From assembly GCF_001421565.1 (NCBI RefSeq), contig NZ_LMKQ01000001.1, positions 59,277 through 123,276 of the forward strand: a stretch of DNA of 64,000 nucleotides. Direction: 5' to 3'. The stretch's first letter is position 1. Each line of letters begins with the position of its first letter. The notes under the pieces were generated by a model. The model was not told the DNA's origin. It worked only from the letters and a program-made list of their open reading frames with translations, and ran no database searches. This document shows positions 51,869 through 61,953 of the stretch, one piece after another. This DNA is from Agromyces sp. Leaf222. GTDB taxonomy: Bacteria > Actinomycetota > Actinomycetes > Actinomycetales > Microbacteriaceae. Position numbers and translations under genes: made by a program.

Positions 51869-52930
51869 TCATCCTTGCAGCGACGCCGGAAGCGCGGAAG
51901 GCTCCACGCCCCACGACTCGACGATCAGGCGGGTGTTGTGCACCTGCGAGCCGACGTAGGTCTCACCTTCGGTGCCGGCTTCGCCGAGCGAGTCGCCGTA
52001 GAGCGCATCGGGACCCGAGTAGACGGTGACCCCCGCCTCGCGGGCGATCGCCTCTGCGGCCTTCGGCGAGAGCGAGGCCTCGGAGAACACGGCCTTCGTG
52101 CCGGTCGCCTCGATGGCCGCGACGAGTTCGTCGATCTCGGCGGCGCTCGGTTCGGCGTTGTCGTCGAAGCTCGGGATCACGCTGCCCACGAAGTCGAGGT
52201 CGTATGCGTCGACGTAGTACGTGAAGGCGTCGTGGTTGGTGACCAACAGGCGCTGGCCCTCGGGAACCTGGCCGACGCTCTGCTCGATCCACTCGTCGAG
52301 GGCGACGAGCTTCGCCACGTAGGCGGAGGTCGCAGTCTCCAGTCCGGCGGCGTCGACGCCGTCGAGGCCGGCCAGACCCTCGGAGATGTTCTCGACCATG
52401 CGCTCGGCCAGTTCGGGGTCGGTCCAGATGTGGGGGTTGCCCGCGCCGTGATCGTGCTCGTCGTGCTCGTCATCCGCATGCTCGTCGGCGGCGTGATCGT
52501 CGGCGGCGTGATCGTCGTGCTCATGGTCGTGGTCATCGGTCGCGAAGAGCTCGATGCCCGTGCTGGAGTCGATGAGCACGCCGTCGAAGCCCGACGCCTG
52601 CAGCGCGTCGTCGAGCCAGGACTCGAGCCCCGCGCCGTTCATCACGACCGCGTCGGCGTCGGCGAGGGCCAGCAGCTGGGCCGCCGACGGGTCGAAGCTG
52701 TGGGCGCTCTGCCCCGGGGAGAGCAGCTGGGTGATCTCGGCGTCGTCGCCCACGAGCTCGTGCACGAAGTCGCCGACCTGGGTCGTGGTCGCGACGATCT
52801 GCAGGCCGGTCGTGTCACCGGATGCCGCGGGGGAGGCGCACCCGCTCAGCAGCAGCGTTCCCGTGCCGATCGTCGCGATCGCGGCGAGGATCGGGAGTGT
52901 GCGCGGGGAGCGGGTGGGGGAGTGCCTCAT
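51869..52930 (-). CDS. znuA: High-affinity zinc-binding lipoprotein
   Basis: 353 aa. Lipobox LLSGC (Cys31). The cluster A-I fold includes HSFDPSAAQLLALADAD and NPHIWTDPELA. A His/Asp/Glu-rich loop at about 130-160 (alternating H and D/E) is typical of ZnuA zinc capture. First gene of the operon, with a Zur box over its promoter. ATG 52930 gives a short leader from the predicted start site. Confidence 0.95.
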   Translation of the reverse strand: MRHSPTRSPRTLPILAAIATIGTGTLLLSGCASPAASGDTTGLQIVATTTQVGDFVHELVGDDAEITQLLSPGQSAHSFDPSAAQLLALADADAVVMNGAGLESWLDDALQASGFDGVLIDSSTGIELFATDDHDHEHDDHAADDHAADEHADDEHDEHDHGAGNPHIWTDPELAERMVENISEGLAGLDGVDAAGLETATSAYVAKLVALDEWIEQSVGQVPEGQRLLVTNHDAFTYYVDAYDLDFVGSVIPSFDDNAEPSAAEIDELVAAIEATGTKAVFSEASLSPKAAEAIAREAGVTVYSGPDALYGDSLGEAGTEGETYVGSQVHNTRLIVESWGVEPSALPASLQG

Positions 52931-52937
52931 GACCACG

Positions 52938-52966
52938 AACCTACGCTTATTGATAATGATTGTCAA
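52938..52966 (-). promoter_or_regulatory. znuA promoter with overlapping Zur box
   Basis: On the minus strand TTGACA (52966-52961), 17 nt, TAGGTT (52943-52938) is an excellent -35/-10 pair. TTGATAATGATTGTCAA (52950-52966) is a near-perfect match to the Zur operator and covers the -35. Zinc-bound Zur there would block RNA polymerase directly. Confidence 0.92.
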
Positions 52967-53040
52967 AACCATGTGCGCAGGTTGCGCGTACGTGAAATCT
53001 CCGTCACAACCGCTCGCGCATGTCGGTCGCCCATGCGAAC

Positions 53041-53544
53041 ATGAGGCACGTGGATACAGCGACCCCTTCACTCACGTTGCGTCCGTTCACCGTCGAAGAC
53101 GCCGAGCGGCTGCTCTCCGGCGAGGTCGATCCGCGTGACGGCTGGGAGGGCGGCTACTCGTTCACCGAAGAGCCCGAACTGCTGCTCGAGTACGTCGCCG
53201 CGGTGCGCGCCTCGGGTGATCCGAAGCCCTTCGGGCCATATCTCGTGCACCTCGTCGACGGTGAGGTCACGGGCGCCGCGGTGGGCGGCGTCAACCTGTT
53301 CGGCCCGCTCTCCGATGAGGGTGCGATCGAGTTCGCCTTCGCGCTCGTCCCGGCCGCTCGCGGTCGCGGGCTCGCCGACCAGGTCGTGAGCGAGGCGCTC
53401 GCGCTCGCCCGCGCGAACGGCGCCCGCATCGTGCGCGCCGAGGCCGAGATCGCGAACCTGCCGGCCCGCCGCGTGCTCGAGCGCTCGGGCATGGGCGAGA
53501 GCGCTCGCGCCGACGGGTCGATCACCTACGAGATCCGGTTCTGA
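53041..53544 (+). CDS. GNAT-family acetyltransferase
   Basis: 167 aa. LTLRPFTVEDAERL at the N-terminus and FALVPAARGRGLADQVVSEAL in the centre (acetyl-CoA site R-G-R-G-L-A) mark a RimJ/RimL-like GNAT. Substrate unknown. Several starts are possible (53020, 53041, 53050). It is divergent from znuA. Confidence 0.88.
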   Translation: MRHVDTATPSLTLRPFTVEDAERLLSGEVDPRDGWEGGYSFTEEPELLLEYVAAVRASGDPKPFGPYLVHLVDGEVTGAAVGGVNLFGPLSDEGAIEFAFALVPAARGRGLADQVVSEALALARANGARIVRAEAEIANLPARRVLERSGMGESARADGSITYEIRF

Positions 53545-53599
53545 GGCTTCTCCGACCGGCACGCAACAGCCCGGTCGAGTAAGCACGGCACCCGCACCG

Positions 53600-53635
53600 C
53601 CGGTCGAGAAGGCGCCCCGGCGCCGGATCGAGACC
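53600..53635. repeat. Dispersed repeat, copy 4
   Basis: CCGGTCGAGAAGGCGCC...GGATCGAGACC is the reverse orientation of the element at 506-541 with about five differences. A truncated copy, CCGGTCGAGT, lies at 53571-53580. Both fill the spacer between the GNAT and E2 genes. Confidence 0.8.
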
Positions 53636-53648
53636 GGCGACCAGCCGG

Positions 53649-55070
53649 CTACTCCAGCATCAACGCGGGTTCTTCGATGATCGACGCGACATCGGCCAGG
53701 AACCGGCTCGCGACGTCGCCGTCGACCACACGGTGATCGAACGATGCACCGATCGTCGTGACGAAGCGCGGGCGCACCTCGCCGTCGACCACCCACGGCT
53801 TCTGCTTGATCGTGCCGAGGGCCACGATGGCGACCTCGCCGGGGTTCAGGATCGGCGTGCCGGTGTCCATGCCGAAGACGCCGATGTTCGTCACCGTGAT
53901 CGTGCCGTTCGCCATCTCGGCCGGCTGCGTGCGCCCCTCACGGGCGACGAGCGTCAGCTGCTCGAGCGCGGTGGCGAGCTCGACCATGGTCATCGACTGC
54001 GCCTCCTTGACGTTCGGCACGATGAGCCCGCGGGGCGTCGCCGCGGCGACGCCGAGGTTCACGTAGTGCTTCACGATGATCTCGGAGTCGGTCCACTGCG
54101 CGTTCACCGACGGGTTGCGGCGAACGGCCCAGATCATGGCCTTCGCCATGATCAGCAGCGGCGAGACGCGCACGCCCGCGAAGTCGGTCGAGGCCTTGAG
54201 CCGCTTGACGTACTCCATCGTGCGGGTGGCGTCGACGTCGACGAACACGCTCACATGCGGCGCGGAGTATGCACTCTGCACCATCGCCGCCGCGATGGCC
54301 TTGCGCACGCCCTTCACGGGGATGCGCTCCTCGCGATCGGTGGGCGCCTCGGGCGTCTGGATGTTGCGGAACACGCTCGCCTGGCTCGCCTCGCGGATCA
54401 CGTCGTCGCGCGTGATGTCGCCGATCGGCCCCGTGGGCGCGACCCGCGAGAGGTCGACGCCGAGGTCCTTCGCGAGCTTGCGGATCGGCGGCTTCGCGAT
54501 GACCGGAACGCCGGAGTCGGGGCGCGTCGGCGCGGGCGCCGAGGCGTCGGGGGCCGGGGTGGTGACCGGCGGGGCGGGCGGCGTCGGTGCGAGGTGCTCG
54601 TGAGCGCCCCCGGGAGACGGATGCCGCTGACGTCTGGTCGCGGACGGCCCCGACGTGCCGTGGCCGACGAGCACCGCGCCGCCGCCCTCGGAGGGCGCGG
54701 GCGCGTGGGACGCGACCGTGGCCGGCGCCGCAGGGGTTGCTGGAGCAGGGGAGGCAGCGGTCGCGGCGGCGGGAGCACTAGCGGCCCCGGCGGACCCCGG
54801 TGCCGGCGCGGACGGCGCGCCCGCGGCATCCGCCGTCTGCACCACGAGGATGGGGGTGCCGACGTCGACCGTGGCGCCCTCGGCGACCAGCAGCTCGGTC
54901 ACGACGCCCTCGAAGGCGCTCGGCAGCTCGACCAGCGACTTGGCCGTCTCGATCTCGACGAACACCTGGTCGAGCGCGATCGAGTCGCCGGGCGCGACTC
55001 GCCACTGCACGATCTCGGCCTCGGTGAGTCCTTCACCGACGTCTGGCAACGGGAACCGGATCTCAGTCAT
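53649..55070 (-). CDS. bkdB: Branched-chain 2-oxoacid dehydrogenase E2 (dihydrolipoyl acyltransferase)
   Basis: 473 aa. Lipoyl domain with [10 protein letters not shown] (Lys44), an Ala/Pro-rich linker of about 80 residues, peripheral subunit-binding domain ([20 protein letters not shown]), and a catalytic domain ending [10 protein letters not shown] (active His). Transfers the acyl group to CoA. Forms the core of the complex with E1alpha and E1beta; E3 is not in the window. Confidence 0.94.
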   Translation of the reverse strand: MTEIRFPLPDVGEGLTEAEIVQWRVAPGDSIALDQVFVEIETAKSLVELPSAFEGVVTELLVAEGATVDVGTPILVVQTADAAGAPSAPAPGSAGAASAPAAATAASPAPATPAAPATVASHAPAPSEGGGAVLVGHGTSGPSATRRQRHPSPGGAHEHLAPTPPAPPVTTPAPDASAPAPTRPDSGVPVIAKPPIRKLAKDLGVDLSRVAPTGPIGDITRDDVIREASQASVFRNIQTPEAPTDREERIPVKGVRKAIAAAMVQSAYSAPHVSVFVDVDATRTMEYVKRLKASTDFAGVRVSPLLIMAKAMIWAVRRNPSVNAQWTDSEIIVKHYVNLGVAAATPRGLIVPNVKEAQSMTMVELATALEQLTLVAREGRTQPAEMANGTITVTNIGVFGMDTGTPILNPGEVAIVALGTIKQKPWVVDGEVRPRFVTTIGASFDHRVVDGDVASRFLADVASIIEEPALMLE

Positions 55071-55127
55071 GTGTCCACCCTCGCAGTCGGTCTATGCCGT
55101 CATCGTCATATCGAGATCGTGTCGTCG

Positions 55128-56228
55128 TCAGTACGCGAGCGCACGGTCGACGGCTTCGAGCACCCGGTCGGGGCTCGGCAGGTACTCGGTCTCGAGCGCG
55201 GCCGGCGGGAACGGCGTGTCGAAGCTCGAGACCCGCAGCACGGGCGCCTCGAGCGAGTAGAAGGCGCGCTCGGCGACGGTCGCGGCGATCTCCGAACCGA
55301 CGCTGACCGAGCCGTAGGCCTCCTGCGCGACGACGAGCCGGCCCGTGCGGCCGACCGATTCGAGCAGGGGCCCGTAGTCGATGGGGGAGAGCGAGCGAAG
55401 GTCGACGACCTCGAGGCTCGTGCCCTCGCCCGCGGCGATGTCGGCGGCCTGCAGCAGGGTCGAGATCATCGCGCCGTGCCCCACGACGGTGACGTCGCTT
55501 CCCGAGCGGATGACGCGGCTCGAGTGCAGCGGCACCCCCGAGTGGTCGAGGTTGACCGGGCCCTTCGGCCAGTACCGGCTCTTGGGCTCGAAGAACAACA
55601 CGGGGTCGTTCGAGGCGATCGCCTCCTGGATCATCCAGTACGCGTCGTGCGGGCTCGAGGGGCTGACCACGCGCAGGCCGGGCGTGTGCGCGAAGTAGGC
55701 CTCCGGGCTCTCCTGGTGGTGCTCGATCGAGCCGATGTGCCCGCCATAGGGCACGCGGATCACGACGGGCATCGACAGCGACCCGTCGTGGCGGAGCGTC
55801 ATGCGCGACAGCTGCGTCGTGATCTGGTCGAACGCCGGGAAGATGAAGCCGTCGAACTGGATCTCGATGACCGGCCGGTAGCCGCGCATCGCGAGCCCGA
55901 TGGCCGTGCCGACGATGCCGGACTCGGCGAGCGGCGTGTCGAGCACGCGGTGGTCGCCGAACTCGGCCTGGAGGCCCTCGGTGACGCGGAACACGCCGCC
56001 GAGCGGCCCGATGTCCTCGCCCATGAGGAGCACCTTGTCGTCGGCTCGCAGCGCCTCGCGGAGTCCGGCGGTGATCGCCTTGGCCATCGAGAGCGTCTGC
56101 ACGCCCTTCACGGCGGGCTCCGCGGATGCCGCGGGCTCGCCGCTCGACGGGCCGGGCACGTTGGACTCGGTCGCCGTGGCGGGCTCGACCGCGCCGGCCT
56201 GCAGCTGCTCCTCGATGTCGGTGCTCAC
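55128..56228 (-). CDS. bkdA2: Branched-chain 2-oxoacid dehydrogenase E1 beta
   Basis: 366 aa. LMGEDIGPLGGVFRVTEGL, DTPLAESGIVGTAIGLAMRG and YGGHIGSIEHHQESPEAYF-type E1beta signatures (in part). The first ~45 residues are a disordered Pro/Ala/Glu stretch. GTG start overlaps the E1alpha stop (GTGA). Confidence 0.94.
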   Translation of the reverse strand: MSTDIEEQLQAGAVEPATATESNVPGPSSGEPAASAEPAVKGVQTLSMAKAITAGLREALRADDKVLLMGEDIGPLGGVFRVTEGLQAEFGDHRVLDTPLAESGIVGTAIGLAMRGYRPVIEIQFDGFIFPAFDQITTQLSRMTLRHDGSLSMPVVIRVPYGGHIGSIEHHQESPEAYFAHTPGLRVVSPSSPHDAYWMIQEAIASNDPVLFFEPKSRYWPKGPVNLDHSGVPLHSSRVIRSGSDVTVVGHGAMISTLLQAADIAAGEGTSLEVVDLRSLSPIDYGPLLESVGRTGRLVVAQEAYGSVSVGSEIAATVAERAFYSLEAPVLRVSSFDTPFPPAALETEYLPSPDRVLEAVDRALAY

Positions 56229-57367
56229 GCCGCGCCCCCTTCGAATCCGGTCTCGTACGCCTGGAGCCACGCCGACTGCTCGGCCAGCGCCGGATGCGCC
56301 TCGCTGTAGACGTGCTCGAAGATCTTCTCCCGTGTCGGAGCGACGACCTCGAGGGCCCGCTTGCGGACGTCGCTCGCGACATCCGCCGCCTCTTCGTCGA
56401 CCGAGTCGAAGAACGCAGCCGAGGCGCCGCGGGACTCGAGCCACGCGCGGTAGCGGATGATCGGGTCGCGCTGCGCCCAGTAGGCGACCTCGTCGTCGGT
56501 GCGGTACTTCGTGGGGTCGTCGGCCGTGGTGTGCGCGCCCATGCGGTAGGTCAGCGCCTCGATGAAGCTCGGGCCGTCGCCGGCGCGCGCCTCTTCGAGC
56601 GCGACGCGAGTGGCCGCGTAGCTGACGAGCACGTCGTTGCCGTCGATGCGCAGGCTCGGCATGCCGAACCCGCCGCCGCGGAGGCCCAGCGGGCTGCGCG
56701 ACTGCCGCGAGACCGGCACCGAGATCGCCCACTGGTTGTTCTGCACGAAGAAGACCTGGGGCGACTGGTAGCTCGAGGCGAACACGAGCGCCTCGCTCGC
56801 GTCGCCCTGCGAGGTCGCGCCGTCGCCGTAGTACACCAGCACCGCGGCATCCGTCTCGGGGTCGCCGGTTCCGGACGCCCCGTCGAACTTGATGCCCATG
56901 GCGTAGCCCGTGGCGTGCAGCGTCTGCGACGCGAGCACGAGCGTGTAGAGGTGGAAGTTGCCGTTCTCGGCGGGGTTCCACCCGCCGAGCGTCACGCCGC
57001 GGAGCAGTCCGAAGATGCGCACCGGGTCGAGCCCGCGGATCATGCCGACGATGTGCTCGCGGTACGACGGGAAGATGTGGTCCTGCGGGCGAGCTGCCCT
57101 GGCGGAGCCGACCTGCGCGGCCTCCTGGCCGTGGCTCGGCACCCAGAGCGCGAGCTGGCCCTGCCGCTGCAGGTTCGCGCCGGTGATGTCGAGGCGGCGC
57201 GACACGACCATGTCGCGGTGGAACTGCTCGAGCGTCGCGTCGTCGAGCGCCTCGATCAGCGGGAGGTAGGCCTCGGCCTCGGGGGAGGGCCTGAGCGCTC
57301 CCTCGGGGGTCAGCAGTTGCACCGTCGGCGCGGTGAATTCTCGTTCCTGGGCGACCACGGGTTTCAC
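56225..57367 (-). CDS. bkdA1: Branched-chain 2-oxoacid dehydrogenase E1 alpha
   Basis: 380 aa thiamine-diphosphate enzyme. TPP motif GDGATSQGDASEAL...FVQNNQWAIS, with SHGQEAAQVGS and the phosphorylation-loop region YRMGAHTTADDPTKYR. Decarboxylates branched-chain 2-oxoacids from Val/Leu/Ile. It follows the aminotransferase gene by 8 nt. Confidence 0.95.
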   Translation of the reverse strand: MKPVVAQEREFTAPTVQLLTPEGALRPSPEAEAYLPLIEALDDATLEQFHRDMVVSRRLDITGANLQRQGQLALWVPSHGQEAAQVGSARAARPQDHIFPSYREHIVGMIRGLDPVRIFGLLRGVTLGGWNPAENGNFHLYTLVLASQTLHATGYAMGIKFDGASGTGDPETDAAVLVYYGDGATSQGDASEALVFASSYQSPQVFFVQNNQWAISVPVSRQSRSPLGLRGGGFGMPSLRIDGNDVLVSYAATRVALEEARAGDGPSFIEALTYRMGAHTTADDPTKYRTDDEVAYWAQRDPIIRYRAWLESRGASAAFFDSVDEEAADVASDVRKRALEVVAPTREKIFEHVYSEAHPALAEQSAWLQAYETGFEGGAA

Positions 57368-57375
57368 GCTACCCG

Positions 57376-58485
57376 CTACTTCGGGTGCCCTTCTTGTGAA
57401 CCTGGTACAAGCTCTCGCAGAATCTCAAGGAGGATTTCGATAGAGGCCTCCTCGCCGATCGACACTCGGATGCCCTCGGGCGGGAAGGCGCGCACCACGA
57501 CACCGGCGTCGAACAGGCGCTCGGCGACCGCGACCGTCTCGGCGCCGGTGGGCAGCCAGACGAAGTTGCCCAGCGCCTCGGGGATCGGCCAGCCGAGCGC
57601 GATGAGGCCGTCGCGGAGGCGCGTTCGGCGCTCGACGATCACGTCGACCCTGGCGAGCAGTTCACGCTCGGCGGCGGGTTCGAGCGACGCGATGCCCGCT
57701 GCGCTGCCGCCGGCCGTGACACCCAGGGGGATCGCGGTCGCGCGCGCCGCATCGAGGATCGCGACCGGCCCGACGGCGTAGCCGACGCGCAGCCCCGCGA
57801 GCCCGTAGGCCTTCGAGAAGGTGCGCAGCACCACGAGGTTCGGGTAGCGGCCGATGAGCGTTCGCCCGTCGACGGATGCCGCGTCGCGGACGAACTCGAT
57901 GTATGCCTCGTCGAGCAGCACGAGCAGGTCGCCGGGCACGCGGGCCATGAACGCCTCGAACTCGGCGGCGGTGACCGTCACGCCCGTCGGGTTGTTGGGA
58001 GAGCAGACGATGACGACGCGCGTGCGGTCGGTGATCGCGTCGGCCATGGCGTCGAGGTCGTGCCCGTGGTCCGGCCGGTTCGGGATCTGCACGCTCGTGG
58101 CTCCCGAGACGGTCACGAGTCCGGGGTAGGCCTCGAACGAGCGCCAGGAGTAGAGCACCTCGTCGCCCGCGGCGGCCGCGGCGAGGATGAACTGGGCCAG
58201 CAGCGCGACGGAACCGTCGCCGATGAGCACCTCGTCTGAGGTGACGCCGAATCGCCCGGCGAGCTTCTCGCGGAGCGCCAGCGCGGTCGCGTCGGGATAC
58301 CGGTTGATTTGCGCGGCCGTCGCCGCGACCGCCTCGGCCACGCCGGGGAGCGGGTCGAACGGGTTCTCGTTGCTCGAGAGCTTGTAGCCCTCGGCGGGCG
58401 CGGGGCGCCCCTGACGGTACGGGGGAAGCGCGGCGATCTCTGGGCGGAGGCGGATGCCCGGCGCCGTCGACTCGGGATTGGTCAC
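57376..58485 (-). CDS. hisC: Histidinol-phosphate/aromatic aminotransferase
   Basis: 369 aa class I/II aminotransferase. SSNENPFDP (substrate/PLP-phosphate region), SPNNPTG, and PLP lysine in [16 protein letters not shown]. Starts GTG 58485. Actinobacterial homologues act on histidinol phosphate or phenylalanine; here its position ahead of bkd genes suggests it may supply 2-oxoacids, which is inference. Confidence 0.9.
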   Translation of the reverse strand: MTNPESTAPGIRLRPEIAALPPYRQGRPAPAEGYKLSSNENPFDPLPGVAEAVAATAAQINRYPDATALALREKLAGRFGVTSDEVLIGDGSVALLAQFILAAAAAGDEVLYSWRSFEAYPGLVTVSGATSVQIPNRPDHGHDLDAMADAITDRTRVVIVCSPNNPTGVTVTAAEFEAFMARVPGDLLVLLDEAYIEFVRDAASVDGRTLIGRYPNLVVLRTFSKAYGLAGLRVGYAVGPVAILDAARATAIPLGVTAGGSAAGIASLEPAAERELLARVDVIVERRTRLRDGLIALGWPIPEALGNFVWLPTGAETVAVAERLFDAGVVVRAFPPEGIRVSIGEEASIEILLEILRELVPGSQEGHPK

Positions 58486-58539
58486 GGATTCCACGGTACC
58501 TTCTCGCACTTCGTCGGTCGCGTCTGGAAGAGTTGGCCC

Positions 58540-58923
58540 ATGCGGTTCATCATCAAGGTCCTGGTCGTCGCGTTCGCCCTCTGGCTCACGACGCTGCTCG
58601 TCGGCGGCGTCAACGTCGTTCCCTACGACGACACGCCGATCGGCACCGTGCTGACCTACCTGCTCGTCGCGCTGATCTTCGGCCTCGTGAACGCCATCAT
58701 CGGCACGTTCATCCGCATCGTGGCCTTCCCGTTGTACCTGCTCACCCTCGGGCTGATCTCGTTCATCGTCAACGGCCTGCTGCTCCTCATCGTCGATTGG
58801 CTCAGCGACCTCATGGGCTTCGGTCTCGTGGTCGAGTCGTTCTGGTGGGGCGTGCTCGGTGCGCTGGTGCTCGGCCTGTTCAGCTGGCTCATCGGCCTCG
58901 TGGTTCGGCCCAGCCGGGACTGA
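58540..58923 (+). CDS. Four-helix membrane protein (phage-holin family 4 / YvlD-like)
   Basis: 127 aa made almost entirely of four hydrophobic helices with [24 protein letters not shown] and [14 protein letters not shown] in the middle, the Mycobact_4TMS/YvlD pattern. Chromosomal, not part of a prophage. Divergent from hisC. Confidence 0.88.
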   Translation: MRFIIKVLVVAFALWLTTLLVGGVNVVPYDDTPIGTVLTYLLVALIFGLVNAIIGTFIRIVAFPLYLLTLGLISFIVNGLLLLIVDWLSDLMGFGLVVESFWWGVLGALVLGLFSWLIGLVVRPSRD

Positions 58924-58952
58924 CGCGGCGTTCCGGCAACCCGAGGGAGCGA

Positions 58953-60461
58953 TCACCGCTCCTCGCCGGGAACGCGCTCTGCGCGCCATCTGGTCTGCCC
59001 GCCGACCGTGCCTGCCGTGAACTCCCGCAGCTGCTCGCGGAAGGCGACCGCCTGCGGCGCATCGGATGCGTCGAGCAGCGCAGTGGTCTGCCCATACTCC
59101 ACGAGCTGGTGGGCGGGCAGCACGGCATCGCCGTCGTAGCCGTGCTCGTTCACCCGGCGCGCCACCACGACCACGCACGACGGATGCCCCGACCCGCCCG
59201 TCGCGGGCACGAGGTCGTCGTCGTGCTCGACCGAGATGAACGAGCACGTCTCGGGGATCGGCGCCGAGGCGACCGGGCCGCCCAGGTTGAGCCCGCCGAC
59301 GACGTTCAGCGCGGGATCGGCGGCGAGGCCCGCGGCGATCACCCCGCCGCCGGAGTGGCCGACGGCCATGATCGGGTCGCCAGGAAGGGCACCGGCCTCG
59401 GCGAGCGCCAGGCGCACGCCGCGCTCGGCGCCCGCCGTACTCGCCCCGGCGAGGCGCAGGGCGTCGAGCGGCGAGTCGTCGGCGATGCCGTGCACGTTCG
59501 AGGTCATGTCGTTCGTCTCCGCACCGGCGGCGAGCCCGAAGTCGGCAGTGCCGGCGATGTACACGAGCCAGCGGTTCTCTCCGTCGACGCTGTGGCGTTC
59601 GACGGTGATCTGCGCATCGCCGCGCGGAATGCGGTCGGCCAGGTCCTCGAAGCCGCTGGGCGGCGGAACGGCGGCGTTCGACGGCGGCGGCGCCACGGCG
59701 GGGTCGCGGGCGGTCCCGCTCGTGACGCGCTCGACCCGAACGGGGCCGTCGACGAGGGTGCGTCCAGTCGAGATGCCGATGGCGGACAGGAGACCCGTCA
59801 CGCCGAGGATCAGCGACGCGGACTCAGGTGCATCGGTCGCCGAGCCGACCAGTGGCGCCGCCGGCACGTTGAGCGCGCCGAGCACGAAGTCGTCTGCGTG
59901 GTCTGCGAACGTGCGCACGAACCGCACGAAGACCGGATCGTTCAGCACGCCGCGGTGCTCGACGAGCCACTGCCGCACCGCCGCCTCGACGGCCGGAGCC
60001 GGATCCGAGCCGGCCATGCGTGCCAGCGCGAGGGCCGCTGCGGCCGGGAGCGCGACCGGCAGCATCGCGACGGCCGCACCCGCCATCGCCCGTGGCGCGA
60101 GGAATCCGAGCACCGAGGCGCCGACGGCACCCCCGAGATCCCACAGGGCGGCGACGGTGCGCTCGGTCGCGCCGTAGAGCTCCGCCGCCATGACGAGCCG
60201 GAATCGCAGCACGCGGATGCGAGCGAGGGCGACCTCGAAGGCGAACCACCCGAAGCGCAGGTCGTCGGCGGGCCAGGGGAGCGGCCCGCTCGCCGTCGCC
60301 TGATGCTCGACGGCGTCGAGCTTCGACCGCGCCACGCCGAACCGCTCGGACGCGTATCGCGCGAGCCCCTCGGTCGTGTCGAGTCGACCGACGTCGGCGA
60401 AGAGCTCGTCGACGGCGACGCGGGTCGATCCGCCGCCCGAGATGACGAGATCGTCGCTCAC
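58953..60461 (-). CDS. Alpha/beta hydrolase with helical N-terminal region, coupled to a WXG100-like protein
   Basis: 502 aa. The N-terminal ~250 residues are Ala-rich and helical with a hydrophobic segment ([22 protein letters not shown]); the C-terminal half is an alpha/beta hydrolase with nucleophile elbow GHSGGG and [12 protein letters not shown], plus VEHDDDLVP (acid) and [13 protein letters not shown] 60461 overlaps the stop of the small upstream gene (GTGA). Similar two-gene units encode secreted or envelope hydrolases with a helical partner; substrate unknown. Confidence 0.8.
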   Translation of the reverse strand: MSDDLVISGGGSTRVAVDELFADVGRLDTTEGLARYASERFGVARSKLDAVEHQATASGPLPWPADDLRFGWFAFEVALARIRVLRFRLVMAAELYGATERTVAALWDLGGAVGASVLGFLAPRAMAGAAVAMLPVALPAAAALALARMAGSDPAPAVEAAVRQWLVEHRGVLNDPVFVRFVRTFADHADDFVLGALNVPAAPLVGSATDAPESASLILGVTGLLSAIGISTGRTLVDGPVRVERVTSGTARDPAVAPPPSNAAVPPPSGFEDLADRIPRGDAQITVERHSVDGENRWLVYIAGTADFGLAAGAETNDMTSNVHGIADDSPLDALRLAGASTAGAERGVRLALAEAGALPGDPIMAVGHSGGGVIAAGLAADPALNVVGGLNLGGPVASAPIPETCSFISVEHDDDLVPATGGSGHPSCVVVVARRVNEHGYDGDAVLPAHQLVEYGQTTALLDASDAPQAVAFREQLREFTAGTVGGQTRWRAERVPGEER

Positions 60462-60802
60462 GATGACGGCCGCCACGCGAGCGCTGCCTCGAGGTCGTCG
60501 AGCCGCGCACGGAGCATCACCGCGCACGACCCGAGTGCGCCTTCTGCCTGCGTCATGACCCTCGCGACCACGACCAGGGATCCCCGTGCCTCCTCGAGCG
60601 CCTCGGCGTAGGCGGTGGCGGCGTCGGACCTCCAGCGCGTCGGCGGCTCGGGCATGGCCGCGGCGATCGGCCCGGAAAGCTCCTCGGCGATCTCGCGCAG
60701 CGTCTGCTGGGCGCTCGACACGTCGTCGACGCACTCCGGCGTCACGGCGGTGCCGTTGCGCAAGGCGCTCAGTGCGGCGAGATGGTCGTCGTACGTGGTC
60801 AT
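60458..60802 (-). CDS. WXG100-like helical protein
   Basis: 114 aa, all helical, with WRSDAATAYAEALE in the centre: the W-x-S/G-x-A-A-x-x-Y pattern of WXG100/ESAT-6-type hairpins. A turn at GAL and a second helix follow. Such proteins pair with a large partner and are often exported by type VII systems; none is in the window. Coupled to the hydrolase gene. Confidence 0.75.
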   Translation of the reverse strand: MTTYDDHLAALSALRNGTAVTPECVDDVSSAQQTLREIAEELSGPIAAAMPEPPTRWRSDAATAYAEALEEARGSLVVVARVMTQAEGALGSCAVMLRARLDDLEAALAWRPSS

Positions 60803-60928
60803 CGCGCCAGCCTGGCGGGGCCGAACGGATGGCGGTTGCCCGCGGCATCCGTCGGTCGAAACCCTCGGCCGGAGCTGTGCCTGTGGAGGACGGGCGACCG
60901 GCCGGTCAGCCCTCCGCGGCGACCTCCG

Positions 60929-61876
60929 TCACCCGGCGTCGGCGACGATCTCCTCGATCACCCGCGCGCCCAGCCGGCCGAGGGGGCTGTGCGCATCGGT
61001 CGCGTCGACCATCGCCGTCGCCATCACGAGCGCCCACCCGCGGGCGCGCTCCCACGTCGCGTCGTCGAGGCCGGCCGCACCACCGACGGCGAGGTCGGCC
61101 GCACTGGCGGCCGCACCGACCAGCTCGTCGATCCGACGGCGGAACGCCTCGCGCCCGCTCGGCCCGAACGTCAGCCAGGCCGTCGCCAGGTCGGTCGCCG
61201 GGTCGCCCGACGTGAGGTCGCCGAAGTCCACGACCGCGGCGAGCCCGCCGTGGGCGTGCAGGAGCAGGTTGCCCGGGTGCAGGTCGCCGTGCAGCCAGAC
61301 CGGGGGCTGAGCCCAGACGGATGCCGCGAGCGAACGTTCCCACACCAGTGAGACGGCGTCGGGCTCGGCGACGCGCCCGGTGGCGAGCCTCGTACGCACC
61401 GAGGCGTCGCGCGCGGCGAGCGGTACGCCGCGGAACGGATTGACCGGCGCGTCGCCGGGCGCGGCCCTCCCGAAGGCGACGACGAATTCCGCGAGCTCGG
61501 GAGCCGCGGCATCTCGATCCGCGGCGTCGAACGCGAGCGCTGCCGAGCCGGGCAACCACGGAACGATGCTCCACGGCACGTCGTAGCCGAGTTCCGGCGC
61601 TGGGCGGCCGACCCGCACGGGCGCGGGCAGCGGCACCGGCAGGCCCGCCGCGAGCTCGGGCAGCCACCGCTGCTCGTGCAGCATGAGCTGGACCGCGAGC
61701 TCGCGCCGCGGCATCCGCACCGCCAGTTCGTCGCCGAGGCGGAACATCACGTTGTCCCAGCCGTTCGCGACCCGGCGCACGGGAGCCACGAGGTCGGGAT
61801 GCTGCGCCGCGACGAGTCGCCGCGCCAGCTCCTCGTCGACGTGCAGGTCGGGTTCGGGCGCATCGGGCACGGGCAT
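60929..61876 (-). CDS. Aminoglycoside-phosphotransferase-like kinase
   Basis: 315 aa. HGDLHPGNLLL (catalytic loop) and VVDFGDLTSGDPATDLA (metal-binding Asp) define the APH/choline-kinase fold; RRVANGWDNVMFRLGDELAVRMPRRE is the ATP-lysine region in outline. Family members phosphorylate aminoglycosides, macrolides, homoserine or other small molecules. Context gives no resistance link, so I call it a small-molecule kinase. Confidence 0.9.
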   Translation of the reverse strand: MPVPDAPEPDLHVDEELARRLVAAQHPDLVAPVRRVANGWDNVMFRLGDELAVRMPRRELAVQLMLHEQRWLPELAAGLPVPLPAPVRVGRPAPELGYDVPWSIVPWLPGSAALAFDAADRDAAAPELAEFVVAFGRAAPGDAPVNPFRGVPLAARDASVRTRLATGRVAEPDAVSLVWERSLAASVWAQPPVWLHGDLHPGNLLLHAHGGLAAVVDFGDLTSGDPATDLATAWLTFGPSGREAFRRRIDELVGAAASAADLAVGGAAGLDDATWERARGWALVMATAMVDATDAHSPLGRLGARVIEEIVADAG

Positions 61877-61953
61877 CGCTCCTCTCGACCTCCGCCAGCG
61901 TACGCGCGAACATTCTGCTGCGCGGGGCGCGCATCGCGGCCACAATGGAGGGC

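Noticed and set aside
58540..58923. Phage holin as a sign of a prophage
   Set aside because: The family name is historical; no lysis, structural or integrase genes are nearby.
60929..61876. Aminoglycoside resistance gene
   Set aside because: Only the general APH kinase motifs are seen, with no mobile element or resistance context.
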